DNA from: Parasegetibacter sp. NRK P23
GTDB lineage: Bacteria; Bacteroidota; Bacteroidia; Chitinophagales; Chitinophagaceae
Reading direction: 5' to 3'
DNA length: 64,000 bases
Assembly (NCBI RefSeq): GCF_023721715.1
Contig: NZ_JAMDLG010000001.1
Coordinates: 3,077,784-3,141,783 of the forward strand
Below are positions 8,779 through 17,798 of this stretch, piece after piece. The notes under the pieces were generated by a model. The model searched no databases and was not told where the DNA came from. It was given only the letters and a program-made list of their open reading frames with translations. The position numbers and the translations under genes are program-made. The first letter of the stretch is position 1. Every line of letters begins with the position of its first letter.

Positions 8779-11700
8779 TTATTTCTTGATTATCATGATA
8801 TTCTGCTCCGCATCCTTTCCTTTGAGGGAGATAATGAACATTCCGGGTTCGAGGGCCGCTGTTGGAAGCGAACGGATGGAAGTTCCCGTGTTGAGTTGTA
8901 GGGCTCCCCTCTTACGAAGGCGCCCCTCCATATCCCGTATACTCCATTGCAATGCATGCGCAGATGCAGTATTTATTTCAATAGAGGCATCTCCTGTGAT
9001 GGGATTGGGGAAAATCGTTGCTGAAAAAGCTGAATTTCCACGCAAAGCCACCACCGGACTGTACTGGATGCTGCCGTCGGTATCCACCACTTTCAGCCTG
9101 TAATAGACTATCGGAACAACCGGCGCGGTCTCCGAAAAGGTATAACTGGCGGGAATACCTTTCGCTTTAACGGAGCCAATGGCCACATAATCCAGCCGGT
9201 TCAAAGACCGCTCGATGGTAAAACGTTCCACCTGCTGTTCTTCAGCAGTCTGCCAGACTATTTCATTCAGACTTCCTTTTCGTACCGCACTAAAATTCAA
9301 CAACTTAACAGGCAGTGCTCCGGGTATCACCAAAGTGGTTTTTTCGGTATTGGTCAATACCGGGAGATTGTAGTCGAAATAAATGGACGCGGAATTTTTT
9401 ATTGTATCTCCCGGAGCCAATGTGGGGAAGGGCCGTATGCGGAACTGCACATAGCCGTGACTGGCGGGCTCATTCACATTGCTGTCGGCCAGGTTGATAT
9501 TGTTGAAAGTCCACGCCAACTGGTTGCCGTTCAATATAGAAAGGTTATAATCGTGGCTGGCGGCAATCATTTCAAAGGAAGACACGTCCAGCCGCGCTTC
9601 CAGGGTATCCCTAATTACCACGGTAAAGGCTGTATCAGTTCCGGTATTCTGGAAGCGGATCAGGTAGTTAAGGTATTCTCCCCCGTCAATCTCTTCCTGT
9701 GTTAGTACACCTGCGTGCGATTCGGTTTTGTCGTTGGGATCATACGATCCGGTAACAAGTTGTTTGAGGGTGAACTGGTTGTTGGAGGGGTTTACATCGT
9801 TGGTGATGGGAAATACTTCTGCTTTAAACTGGAGTGTGTCTCCAATGCTTAATTGAGGAGGAGGGGCAAGTGAAACACCGAAATCATACATTCTATCCTC
9901 CCCCGGCTGCAAAGGCGAAATGGGAACAATAAGTGTATCCCCCCTCAAAAACGACCCAATGGGCTTCGTAGGCACATCAGTTCTTCGATGGTCCAGTACA
10001 ATTCTTAAACTATCTCCTGCTGCAACCGTACCTCTGTTTTTTACACTTGCTGAAAACCCATAACCAAAACCGGGTCTTGCAAACGGTGAGGTTACAAAAT
10101 ACACCAATAAATCACTGATCTGGGGAGTCTCTCTAAAAGGAATGAATATAGTATCCGGAGCAACCAAACCATTCACTGCTACACTTACTTCACTTACCTG
10201 AGGCAAGAAGTAATCTGAAACTTTCTGAATAACACATTGATAGTTACCCGCTGCTAATTCCACTGAAAAAATACCGTTTGCATTTGGGCTTGTAGTCATT
10301 AACGTATCGCCGTTCAGTACAATATGGCTTTTAAAGTAACTTATTCTACGCTCCCCCGGCTGATAAACGCCGTCTTCATTAGTATCCACGAAGCCAACTC
10401 CGGAAACTTCACCTGCCGCAGGAACTACCCGGGCTATAATATGCTGAAACCAATCTGGCTGTAGCCCGCTGAAAGTACCATCCTGAGATGCTGTCACCCC
10501 TTGAATAATTAAATCTCCACTGGGAAGGCTGGATATCCCCAAACCCAAATCAACTGAATTCCCACCAAAACACAGCCTGGAAACAATATTCCCGGATTTA
10601 TCAAGTTCGAGAAACCACATGTCTCCGCTATCACTTGACTGGGCTGATGGATTCTGAATTCTATAATTTATATCCCCGTTCCTAGACTCTGTTACACTTG
10701 CGATAAGAATAGAATTTGCACTTTTTTTAAAAGACTGGTGCGCATAATCTCGTGCACTTCCTCCGATCTTTTTCTGCCAAATGTATCCCCCGTTGTAACT
10801 TATCTTAGTTATTAGAATATCGGTTGGCGCAACCAAAGAAATCCATGGATCATTCTGCGACACTTCTCTAAGGCAATTACCCACAATGATCACTCCATCA
10901 CCAACATCATGCATTCCAATTATTGTATTAAAATCATGAAACCACTCATCCTCTGCGGGATTTACCACTCCATCCTCCTTAATCAATCTTATCCATTTTA
11001 CAACACCTTCCGGGGACAGGAGCGTAACCAAGCCCTGACCAACCAATGTATCAAGCGCGTAAGCTTTACCACCCGCCAGAAAATCTCCAGAAGGCAATTC
11101 TACTACACAATCAAATGCCGCTGATAAATTAGATTCGGACCTTGAAACCGTATCACCAGAAGATACCCAGAAAATAGTTTTTGCCCCAGCTCCGAAAAGC
11201 TCATACTCCTGATACCATTCAGCAGAAAGGTTTGCCGTATCTATTTTAGCAAGGACGGGCAAATACGAATATTTGCTACTTACCCTTCTTTCCCCTGCTG
11301 CGATCAACGATCCGGAAGCACTTATCATTCCCCCGTTGAAATAATCCTGCGTCGTATTTGTTCCATACAATTTCAGGTTACTGATGTTTCCGTTATGGTC
11401 AAACTTTGTAACCCATGCATCATATCCACCTAAATTTTCAGAAAAATAACCAGTTGTGGAGCCTGACATTCCCAACGTGAATACACTGCTTTCAGCAGGA
11501 ATAATTGCCTTAACCCTTTTGGATTTCAACTCCTCAAAAGATTTCTCCCAAAGTATTTCTCCTTTTCCATTTAAGGAAGATACTTTAGCGCTATTGTTAT
11601 AAGAAGGATTACTCTCCCAGTACCCGGTTCCGCCAGCTGCATAAATACGTCCATCACTGCCAGTTGCAAACGCGCACAATATTGAATCCACATGACCAAG

Positions 11701-11811
11701 GCTCGTTTGCCATTTCACCGGGAAGTTTTGCGCCTCCACCAACAAACTACTAAAAACAAATACTACCGCAAGTAAGCCTTGCTTCTGAAGAAAGGATAAA
11801 GTTCTGAGCAT
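8779..11811 (-). CDS. Large secreted T9SS type A sorting-domain protein
   Basis: A 1010-residue exported protein of unknown job. The start at 11811 gives a signal peptide (MLRTLSFLQKQGLLAVVFVF... ending near VEAQ); the in-frame ATG at 11856 lies inside the fusA terminator and is rejected. Residues about 30-480 look like repeated beta-propeller blades with Gly-Gly and DxxW-type strands. Then come a short SdrD-like calcium-type segment (GFVDTNEDGVYQPGE), CARDB-like sequence, a DUF11/DUF7619-type module (SYDPNDKTE, FQNTGTD, NEPASHGYV, IYFDYNLPV at about 690-840), a fibronectin-like linker, and a C-terminal sorting domain ending NIMIIKK. It is bracketed by terminators between fusA and rpsJ. Hand counts of single 60-base blocks suggest a more AT-rich 5' half. 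Confidence 0.88.
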   Translation of the reverse strand: MLRTLSFLQKQGLLAVVFVFSSLLVEAQNFPVKWQTSLGHVDSILCAFATGSDGRIYAAGGTGYWESNPSYNNSAKVSSLNGKGEILWEKSFEELKSKRVKAIIPAESSVFTLGMSGSTTGYFSENLGGYDAWVTKFDHNGNISNLKLYGTNTTQDYFNGGMISASGSLIAAGERRVSSKYSYLPVLAKIDTANLSAEWYQEYELFGAGAKTIFWVSSGDTVSRSESNLSAAFDCVVELPSGDFLAGGKAYALDTLVGQGLVTLLSPEGVVKWIRLIKEDGVVNPAEDEWFHDFNTIIGMHDVGDGVIIVGNCLREVSQNDPWISLVAPTDILITKISYNGGYIWQKKIGGSARDYAHQSFKKSANSILIASVTESRNGDINYRIQNPSAQSSDSGDMWFLELDKSGNIVSRLCFGGNSVDLGLGISSLPSGDLIIQGVTASQDGTFSGLQPDWFQHIIARVVPAAGEVSGVGFVDTNEDGVYQPGERRISYFKSHIVLNGDTLMTTSPNANGIFSVELAAGNYQCVIQKVSDYFLPQVSEVSVAVNGLVAPDTIFIPFRETPQISDLLVYFVTSPFARPGFGYGFSASVKNRGTVAAGDSLRIVLDHRRTDVPTKPIGSFLRGDTLIVPISPLQPGEDRMYDFGVSLAPPPQLSIGDTLQFKAEVFPITNDVNPSNNQFTLKQLVTGSYDPNDKTESHAGVLTQEEIDGGEYLNYLIRFQNTGTDTAFTVVIRDTLEARLDVSSFEMIAASHDYNLSILNGNQLAWTFNNINLADSNVNEPASHGYVQFRIRPFPTLAPGDTIKNSASIYFDYNLPVLTNTEKTTLVIPGALPVKLLNFSAVRKGSLNEIVWQTAEEQQVERFTIERSLNRLDYVAIGSVKAKGIPASYTFSETAPVVPIVYYRLKVVDTDGSIQYSPVVALRGNSAFSATIFPNPITGDASIEINTASAHALQWSIRDMEGRLRKRGALQLNTGTSIRSLPTAALEPGMFIISLKGKDAEQNIMIIKK

Positions 11812-11851
11812 AAAAGGTATTAGGGGTCCTGAAATTTGAGTTGCGCTAAAA

Positions 11852-11887
11852 TACAAAAAGCCCCCTGAAAAACTCCAGGGGGCTTTG
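11852..11887 (-). terminator. Terminator after fusA
   Basis: A perfect 11-base stem, AAAGCCCCCTG with CAGGGGGCTTT on the plus strand, has an 8-base loop and a T-rich tail on the minus strand. It begins about 20 bases after the fusA stop codon. It separates fusA from the secreted-protein gene. Confidence 0.9.
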
Positions 11888-11907
11888 TATAATCAATAAA
11901 GTTATGA

Positions 11908-14064
11908 TTAATCTTCTTCCACTTTGATCTTGCCTTTGTTCTTGGCGATCACTTCTTCTGCCACGTTGTTCGGAGCAGGAGCATAGTGGGAGAACTCCAT
12001 GGTAGAACTTGCACGACCGGAGCTCAGTGAACGGAGGGAGGTTACGTAACCGAACATTTCGCTCAGGGGCACTTTGGCCTTGATTACCTGAACACCTGCA
12101 CGGGTATCCATACCTTCGATCATACCACGACGACGGGAAAGGTCACCACTCACGTCACCCATATACTGGTCGGGCGTAAGTACTTCCACTTTCATGATCG
12201 GCTCGAGGAGCTGGGGCTTCGCTTTCACACCTGCGTGGCGGAAGCCGGCTTTGGCGCAAAGTTCGAAGGACATCGCATCGGAGTCCACCGCGTGGAAGCT
12301 ACCGTCGAAGATGCGCACTTTCATGTTCACAACAGGGTAAGCGGCCAGTACACCGGTGTTCATCGCGGTTTCGAAACCTTTCTGGATCGGCGTGATGAAT
12401 TCGCGGGGGATAGAACCACCAACGATGTTGTTCACGAACTGGAAGCTCTTATCCGGGTTCTCTTTTTGCCATTCTTCGTCTACAGGACCGAGTGAGAACT
12501 GGATGTCGGCGAATTTACCGCGACCACCGGTTTGTTTCTTCAGTACTTCACGGAACTCAACGGTTTGGCTGAACGCTTCTTTGTAGGCCACCATTGGTGC
12601 ACCCTGGTTCACTTCCACTTTGAATTCACGACGCATACGGTCGATGATGATTTCCAAGTGCAGTTCTCCCATACCACGGAGGATGGTCTGACCGGTTTCT
12701 TCATCTGTATTTACACGCAGTGTAGGATCTTCTTCCACCAGTTTAGCGATGGCCATACCCATTTTGTCCACGTCGGCCTGCGTTTTAGGCTCTACGGCTA
12801 CCGCGATCACGGGATCAGGGAAGGTCATGGATTCCAGTACGATGGGATGCGCTTCGTCGCAAAGGGTATCACCGGTTTTGATGTCTTTGAAACCAACAGC
12901 CGCGCCGATATCACCAGCTTCGATGAAATCGATGGGGTTCTGCTTGTTCGCGTGCATCTGCATGATCCGGGAGATACGCTCGTTCTTACCGGTACGTGTG
13001 TTCAGTACATAAGAACCGGAGTCCAGCTTACCGGAGTAAGCGCGGAAGAACGCCAGACGGCCCACGAAAGGATCAGTCATGATCTTGAACGCGAGGGCGG
13101 AGAATGGTTCTTTCACGTTAGGCTTACGTTGCAGTTCAGCGCCAGTGTCGGGGTGTGTACCGGCAACGGCTTCGATGTCCAGGGGAGAAGGCAGGTAACG
13201 GCAAACCGCGTCCAGCATCTTCTGTACACCTTTATTCTTGAAGGAAGAACCACACAGCATGGGGATGATGGCGATGTCGATGGTAGCCTTGCGGATAGCC
13301 TCGTGCATTTCATCTTCCGTAATGGAGTTGGGATCTTCGAAGAACTTCTCCATCAGTTTCTCGTCGTATTCAGCAACGGACTCCACCAGTTTGGCTCTCC
13401 ACTCTTCCGCTTCGTCCTTCATGTCTGCAGGAACTTCGGATTCAGTGTAGGTAGCACCTTTGCTAGCCTCGTCCCAAATGATCGCCTTCATGGTGATCAG
13501 GTCCACCACGCCTTTGAAAGTATCTTCAGCGCCGATGGGCAGCATCAGGGGCACGGGGTTCGCACCCAGCATTTCCTTCACCTGTTTTACCACGTTCAGG
13601 AAGTCTGCACCTGCGCGGTCCATTTTGTTCACGAACCCGATACGGGGAACGCGGTAACGGTTGGCCTGGCGCCAAACGGTTTCAGATTGTGGCTCCACAC
13701 CGGATACGGCGCAGAACAGGGCCACCAGTCCGTCCAGTACACGGAGGGAACGTTCCACTTCCACAGTGAAATCCACGTGACCTGGGGTATCGATGATGTT
13801 GAATTTATATTCTTTGGTCTGCCCGGGGATCAGGTCACCCTGGGTAGTAGGAAACTTCCAGAAGCAAGTGGTTGCGGCAGAAGTAATGGTGATACCTCTC
13901 TCCTGCTCCTGCGCCATCCAGTCCATGGTGGCTGCACCTTCGTGTACCTCCCCTATTTTGTGGGATTTACCTGTATAATACAGGATACGCTCCGTAGTGG
14001 TGGTTTTACCAGCATCAATGTGAGCGGCAATACCGAAGTTCCTTTGAAATTTTAAGTCTGCCAT
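11908..14064 (-). CDS. fusA: Elongation factor G
   Basis: EF-G is the GTPase that drives translocation. The 718-residue product has G1 [10 protein letters not shown] (about 14-23), switch I with [10 protein letters not shown]3 DTPGHVDF, and G4 NKMD, followed by domains II-V with conserved GMGELHLEI in domain III. It has its own promoter upstream (14102-14132) and a terminator downstream, so it forms a single-gene unit although it keeps its place after rpsG. Linkage to rpsG and rpsL marks it as the main EF-G rather than a paralogue. Confidence 0.98.
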   Translation of the reverse strand: MADLKFQRNFGIAAHIDAGKTTTTERILYYTGKSHKIGEVHEGAATMDWMAQEQERGITITSAATTCFWKFPTTQGDLIPGQTKEYKFNIIDTPGHVDFTVEVERSLRVLDGLVALFCAVSGVEPQSETVWRQANRYRVPRIGFVNKMDRAGADFLNVVKQVKEMLGANPVPLMLPIGAEDTFKGVVDLITMKAIIWDEASKGATYTESEVPADMKDEAEEWRAKLVESVAEYDEKLMEKFFEDPNSITEDEMHEAIRKATIDIAIIPMLCGSSFKNKGVQKMLDAVCRYLPSPLDIEAVAGTHPDTGAELQRKPNVKEPFSALAFKIMTDPFVGRLAFFRAYSGKLDSGSYVLNTRTGKNERISRIMQMHANKQNPIDFIEAGDIGAAVGFKDIKTGDTLCDEAHPIVLESMTFPDPVIAVAVEPKTQADVDKMGMAIAKLVEEDPTLRVNTDEETGQTILRGMGELHLEIIIDRMRREFKVEVNQGAPMVAYKEAFSQTVEFREVLKKQTGGRGKFADIQFSLGPVDEEWQKENPDKSFQFVNNIVGGSIPREFITPIQKGFETAMNTGVLAAYPVVNMKVRIFDGSFHAVDSDAMSFELCAKAGFRHAGVKAKPQLLEPIMKVEVLTPDQYMGDVSGDLSRRRGMIEGMDTRAGVQVIKAKVPLSEMFGYVTSLRSLSSGRASSTMEFSHYAPAPNNVAEEVIAKNKGKIKVEED

Positions 14065-14101
14065 AAATTAGTAATGACTATTAAGAATGTTATTTGGGGT
14101 G

Positions 14102-14132
14102 CAAAGGTAGTGAATTCTATAATACAAGCAAT
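14102..14132 (-). promoter_or_regulatory. Promoter of fusA
   Basis: On the minus strand ATTG (14129-14132), 19 bases, then TACCTTTG (14102-14109) followed by CACCCCA. The transcript would start about 30 bases before the fusA start codon. The -33 element matches only at TTG. Confidence 0.75.
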
Positions 14133-14162
14133 CGGGTGTGAATATTGGGAAGCGGTGTTCCT

Positions 14163-14253
14163 GCAAGCGGCTTTTCTTTGCGGCTTTGCGCCTTTGCGAG
14201 CGTTACAGAGATTTCACGCAAAGACGCAAAGGTGCTAAGACGCAAAGCGTTGA
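14163..14253. repeat. CGCAAAG-type intergenic repeat in the fusA-rpsG gap
   Basis: Three CTTTGCG-like steps (14177-14198) face three CGCAAAG steps (14217-14248), forming an imperfect inverted repeat. Related units appear at 60861-61400. Repeats built from CGCAAAGACGCAAAG occur between genes in many bacteria. The rest of the 363-base gap (14065-14427) holds the fusA promoter and the rpsG terminator; I see no gene in it. Confidence 0.6.
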
Positions 14254-14372
14254 TTATAAGGCCAGAGATAAATTAATGCGGTAGTTTTTGGGAGCATCTT
14301 GGGCTGAACGAGTGGCAGAAAGTGGCTGGGGCAACATGAATGCGGGAAACGGCGTTAACCCAAACATCACAC

Positions 14373-14407
14373 AAAAAGAAAAGCCCCCGGTTCAATGGGG
14401 GCTTTCT
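14373..14407 (-). terminator. Terminator after rpsG
   Basis: A 9-base perfect stem AAAGCCCCC/GGGGGCTTT with an 8-base loop is followed on the minus strand by TTCTTTTTG. It lies 20 bases after the rpsG stop codon and ends the rpsL-rpsG unit before fusA. Confidence 0.9.
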
Positions 14408-14427
14408 GAAATATATCAACAATAGTA

Positions 14428-14895
14428 TTAGAAGCGGAAGTGAGAGAACGCTTTGTTGGCTTCAGCCATACGGTGCGTATCTTCTTTCTTTTTGAAAGCG
14501 GAACCTTCACCTTTTGCAGCGGCTACGATTTCGTTGGCCAGCTTGTCTGCCATGCTTCTGCCGTTACGCTCGCGGCTGTAACGAACCAGCCACTTGATGC
14601 TCAGGGAGATTTTCCTGTCGGGGCGAACTTCAGAAGGAATCTGGAAAGTGGCGCCACCAATCCTGCGGGAACGAACTTCTACAGCGGGGGTTACGTTGGC
14701 CAGCGCTCTGCGCCAGATTTCGTAGCCGTCTTCACCGGTTTGCTTGGCAACTTTATCCAGTGCGTTGTAGAAAATTTCGTAGGCGATACTTTTTTTACCT
14801 TCCCACATAATGTTGTTCACGAAACGGGTAACCAGCTTGTCATTGTACCTGGGATCAGGTGCTAAGGGAAGCTTCTTGGCTTGTGCTTTACGCAT
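14428..14895 (-). CDS. rpsG: 30S ribosomal protein S7
   Basis: S7 nucleates assembly of the 30S head and contacts the E-site tRNA. The 155-residue product starts [19 protein letters not shown] and has [19 protein letters not shown]-type sequence near residues 76-95, the family signature. It is 86 bases downstream of rpsL with no promoter between, so the two are co-transcribed, and a terminator follows. Length is normal. Confidence 0.98.
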   Translation of the reverse strand: MRKAQAKKLPLAPDPRYNDKLVTRFVNNIMWEGKKSIAYEIFYNALDKVAKQTGEDGYEIWRRALANVTPAVEVRSRRIGGATFQIPSEVRPDRKISLSIKWLVRYSRERNGRSMADKLANEIVAAAKGEGSAFKKKEDTHRMAEANKAFSHFRF

Positions 14896-14981
14896 CTTTG
14901 TTAATTTTTAGTACACCAATGTGGCTGAATGTCTTCAAGTATTAAAACTTTACTCAGCACACCGGCGAATTATTGAGTGAA

Positions 14982-15362
14982 TTATTTTTTAGCTTTTTCG
15001 CGCTTGGTTCCGTATTTGGAACGGCTTTGCTTACGGTCTTTTACACCGGCAGTATCGAGGCTACCGCGAACGATGTGGTAACGTACACCTGGCAAATCCT
15101 TCACACGACCACCACGGATCAACACGATGGAGTGCTCCTGGAGGTTATGGCCTTCACCCGGGATGTAGGCGATCACCTCTACTTTGTTGGTCAAACGCAC
15201 TTTCGCAACTTTACGAAGCGCGGAGTTAGGCTTCTTAGGCGTGGTAGTGTACACACGTGTACATACACCACGACGTTGAGGGCACGCATCCAGAGCTCTT
15301 GACTTGCTCTTGGCCTTGATAATTTCTCTTCCTTTTCTTACTAATTGTTGTATTGTAGGCAT
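14982..15362 (-). CDS. rpsL: 30S ribosomal protein S12
   Basis: S12 sits at the decoding centre. The 126-residue product starts [12 protein letters not shown] and contains [13 protein letters not shown] (about 39-51), the loop where streptomycin resistance changes arise; both lysines are present, so this is a wild-type sequence. [21 protein letters not shown] and the terminal KKAEK-type tail are normal. A promoter lies just upstream, with its -33 element inside a perfect palindrome. Confidence 0.98.
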   Translation of the reverse strand: MPTIQQLVRKGREIIKAKSKSRALDACPQRRGVCTRVYTTTPKKPNSALRKVAKVRLTNKVEVIAYIPGEGHNLQEHSIVLIRGGRVKDLPGVRYHIVRGSLDTAGVKDRKQSRSKYGTKREKAKK

Positions 15363-15389
15363 CTGAACCTATTTATATTTTTGGGACGG

Positions 15390-15418
15390 CAAAAGTACGA
15401 TTTAATTGCAGAATCAAA
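15390..15418 (-). promoter_or_regulatory. Promoter of rpsL-rpsG
   Basis: On the minus strand TTTG (15415-15418), 17 bases, then TACTTTTG (15390-15397) followed by CCGTCCC. The spacer is shorter than the 19 bases seen at other promoters here. The -33 element is buried in the inverted repeat at 15411-15444. Confidence 0.65.
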
Positions 15419-15444
15419 AAAAATGCAATGATTTTTTTTGATTC
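15411..15444. repeat. Perfect inverted repeat over the rpsL -33 element
   Basis: GAATCAAAAAAAAT (15411-15424) and ATTTTTTTTGATTC (15431-15444) are perfect 14-base complements around GCAATG. In RNA read from either strand it forms a hairpin ending in A- and T-rich arms. It is about 50 bases past the ilvE stop codon and could terminate ilvE transcription; it also covers the rpsL -33 element and could serve as an operator. Confidence 0.75.
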
Positions 15445-15492
15445 ACTTCGTCACCGGGTGGAAAATATGTTAATAATCAATCCTTTATTCAA

Positions 15493-16554
15493 TTAAACAC
15501 GGAACATCCAGCCATGAACATCTTCTGTTTTTCCCTCCCTGATCTCGTTCATCCGGGCGGAAATGGCCGGACTCGTTTTCCAGGTGGCCGTATCAAAGGT
15601 CATGGAGTATCCTTTATAATGCAGTTCTTTGATCATGCTGATGGTGGCGGCGGTACCCGTACCGAAGGCTTCTTTCAGTTCACCTGCCTTATAGGCTTCC
15701 ATCAATTCATCTATTTTAATATCTCTTTCTTCTACTTCATAGCCTAGTTCCTGTAGTACAGTGATCACACTGTTCCGGGTTACGCCGGCAAGGATAGCGC
15801 CATCCAATCTGGGCGTAACGATTTTGTTGCCCAACTGGAAGAACACGTTCATGGTACCCACTTCCTGTACGTATTTGTGCTCAAAAGCATCTGTCCAGAG
15901 CACCTGGTCGAATCCCTTGGCCTTCGCTTCAGATGCGGCCAGCAAACTGGACGCGTAGTTACCCGCGGCTTTGGCAAACCCGATCCCGCCGGGAGCGGCA
16001 CGGGTGTATATATCTTCCACGTAAATGCGCATTGGCGCGGCGTAATAAGGACCTGTAGGACTTAAAATAATCATAAACAGGTATTTATCCGCCGGCTTTA
16101 CCCCGATGGTATCATCCGCAGCAAACATAAATGGCCTGATGTACAGGGAATGGTCTTTTTTCGCGGGGATCCAGTTCTTCTCCAGGTCTATCAACTGGCG
16201 CATCCCTTCAATAAAGATATCCTCCGGCACTTCCGGCATACTCATACGCTTCGCGGAAATGTTGAATCTCTTATAATTGTCGAAAGGACGGAAAATGAAT
16301 GCTTCGCCAGCCTCATTGCGGTAAGCTTTAATACCTTCAAAAATGGATTGTCCGTAATGAAGCGCGGCATTGGCGGGATCAAGCTGGATGGGACCATAAG
16401 GTTTAATCACAGGCTGTTTCCAGGTGCCATTTTCATATTCTGCCACCAGCATGTGATCGGTAAAAAACTTCCCGAAAGGAAGATTGTTCATGTCCATATC
16501 AGTCAGCTTGCTCTTGCTCGCTTTTGTTACGGGAATATCCATAGCTGCAATCAT
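15493..16554 (-). CDS. ilvE: Branched-chain amino-acid aminotransferase
   Basis: A PLP enzyme of fold type IV that interconverts branched-chain amino acids and their 2-oxo acids with glutamate. The 353-residue product is of the long eukaryote-like class: LHYGQSIFEGIKAYR (about 66-80), the PLP-lysine region GFAKAAGNYASSL (about 197-209, lysine at FAK), and the LDGAILAGVTRNSV phosphate-binding segment (about 254-267). It is a single gene; a -7-like TACATTTG at 16573-16580 would place the transcript start about 12 bases before the ATG. The perfect inverted repeat downstream probably ends its transcript. Confidence 0.95.
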   Translation of the reverse strand: MIAAMDIPVTKASKSKLTDMDMNNLPFGKFFTDHMLVAEYENGTWKQPVIKPYGPIQLDPANAALHYGQSIFEGIKAYRNEAGEAFIFRPFDNYKRFNISAKRMSMPEVPEDIFIEGMRQLIDLEKNWIPAKKDHSLYIRPFMFAADDTIGVKPADKYLFMIILSPTGPYYAAPMRIYVEDIYTRAAPGGIGFAKAAGNYASSLLAASEAKAKGFDQVLWTDAFEHKYVQEVGTMNVFFQLGNKIVTPRLDGAILAGVTRNSVITVLQELGYEVEERDIKIDELMEAYKAGELKEAFGTGTAATISMIKELHYKGYSMTFDTATWKTSPAISARMNEIREGKTEDVHGWMFRV

Positions 16555-16561
16555 AATTCTC

Positions 16562-16580
16562 TATTTTTGCTACAAATGTA
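16562..16580. promoter_or_regulatory. Divergent -7 elements between ilvE and the 16618 gene
   Basis: TATTTTTG on the plus strand (16562-16569) points toward the gene at 16618, and TACATTTG on the minus strand (16573-16580) points toward ilvE. Neither has a clear TTTG at the expected -33 spacing. The elements are seen; use as divergent promoters is inference. Confidence 0.4.
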
Positions 16581-16617
16581 AAGAAAAAAGCCTTCGCCTT
16601 CCGAGGGCCATACCAAT

Positions 16618-17133
16618 ATGAGCATCAACAACATTCACCTGGTACCGCAGCAAATGGCCCAGTTTTACAGGCGGGGACTGGTTATTATCCCGGAAAAAAC
16701 AATGGAGTCTCCGTCTTTAAACGTGGCTCCACCAGTGAAAATACTGGGCAACTTCTCCAGGAAAATACTGATCCTTGTCCGGTACCCGAACGAAGTGCAC
16801 CTGCCGGAGGAACAACTGAATTTCCTGACCAATATCCTCCAGGCATGTAAACTGTCCCTGGATGAAGTGGGTATATTGAACATCGCGCAACATACAGGAC
16901 TTACCTACACCCGTATCATGAGCGAACTCTCTCCCGCGTGCCAGCTATGGCTCGGCATAACCTCACCAGCTATCGAAGCGCCCTTCCGCCTCGAAGAACT
17001 GGAGCTTCAAACAATCGACCAAATCCAGTTCATATCTTCTCCCCCACTCGAGGCTATGAACCAGCAAAGCGATACCGCCAAATCCATCAAAGGCAGGCTA
17101 TGGCTCAACCTCAAAATAATGTTCCAACTTTAA
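16618..17133 (+). CDS. Hypothetical protein, weakly HolD-like
   Basis: A soluble 171-residue protein without a signal peptide or membrane segment. I do not recognise it with certainty. Its layout resembles the DNA polymerase III psi subunit (HolD): a hydrophobic strand KILILVRYP (about 48-56), a helix QLNFLTNILQAC, then a short strand with LWLGI (about 115-119), an SSPPLE motif (about 140-145), and a terminal KGRLWLNLKIMF helix similar in place to the RALWQQI of HolD. The resemblance was judged by eye. It lies 3 bases before rdgB, forming a two-gene unit. Confidence 0.8.
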   Translation: MSINNIHLVPQQMAQFYRRGLVIIPEKTMESPSLNVAPPVKILGNFSRKILILVRYPNEVHLPEEQLNFLTNILQACKLSLDEVGILNIAQHTGLTYTRIMSELSPACQLWLGITSPAIEAPFRLEELELQTIDQIQFISSPPLEAMNQQSDTAKSIKGRLWLNLKIMFQL

Positions 17134-17136
17134 CGA

Positions 17137-17727
17137 ATGAATACACCCCTGATCTTCGCCACCAACAACCAGCACAAAGTAGACGAGATACGTGCGGCCA
17201 CCGGATCGCAATTCCTGATCACCACCTTGAAAGAAGCAGGCATCAACATAGATATCCCTGAACCACACGACACGCTGGAAGAAAATGCAGCGGAAAAATC
17301 CGCGACTATCCTCCAACTGACCGGCAACAACTGCTTCAGTGAGGATACCGGGCTCGAAGTAACTGCCCTGAATGGCGCGCCAGGTGTAAAAAGTGCGCGT
17401 TATGCCGGAGAAGACAAGTCTTTTGATAAGAATGTTGAAAAGCTCCTGTCCGAAATGATAGGTAAAGAAGATCGCTCCGCACGTTTCCGGACCGTGATTT
17501 CCCTGAGGCTCGATGGGGCGCACCATCTTTTCGAAGGCATCTGCGAAGGCACAATACTGAATGAGCCGAACGGCACAGGCGGCTTTGGGTATGATCCCAT
17601 ATTTTCACCCCTGGGCGCAAACTGTAGTTTCGCCCAAATGACTATGGAAGAAAAAAACATGTTCAGCCACCGGAAAAAAGCGGTGGAACAGTTGGTAAGC
17701 TTTTTGAACAATTATGTTAAAAAATAA
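17137..17727 (+). CDS. rdgB: dITP/XTP pyrophosphatase
   Basis: A Ham1/RdgB house-cleaning enzyme that hydrolyses dITP, ITP and XTP to monophosphates. The 196-residue product starts with FATNNQHKVDEIR (about 6-18), the nucleotide-binding loop, and has EDTGLEVTALNGAPGVKSARYAGE around residues 68-91 and GTGGFGYDPIF (about 144-154). Length is normal. Only 3 bases separate it from the preceding gene, so the pair is probably co-translated. Confidence 0.96.
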   Translation: MNTPLIFATNNQHKVDEIRAATGSQFLITTLKEAGINIDIPEPHDTLEENAAEKSATILQLTGNNCFSEDTGLEVTALNGAPGVKSARYAGEDKSFDKNVEKLLSEMIGKEDRSARFRTVISLRLDGAHHLFEGICEGTILNEPNGTGGFGYDPIFSPLGANCSFAQMTMEEKNMFSHRKKAVEQLVSFLNNYVKK

Positions 17728-17798
17728 TACTTATCGCTGCCAACCAAAATATCGAAGAATACGACCTTATAAGGGGATGCCTGGAAGGAGACCGTAAA

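Noticed and set aside
11812-11856. Longer N-terminus for the large secreted protein
   Set aside because: The upstream ATG lies in the fusA terminator hairpin and the extra 15 residues would precede the signal peptide.
12532-14055. 507-codon frame on the plus strand opposite fusA
   Set aside because: It is fully antisense to EF-G and has an unusual, Phe/His-rich composition with no known motif; a shadow of strong codon bias.
11852-14110. A tuf gene between fusA and rpsJ
   Set aside because: No EF-Tu sequence is present; the space holds the secreted-protein gene. The tuf gene must be elsewhere.
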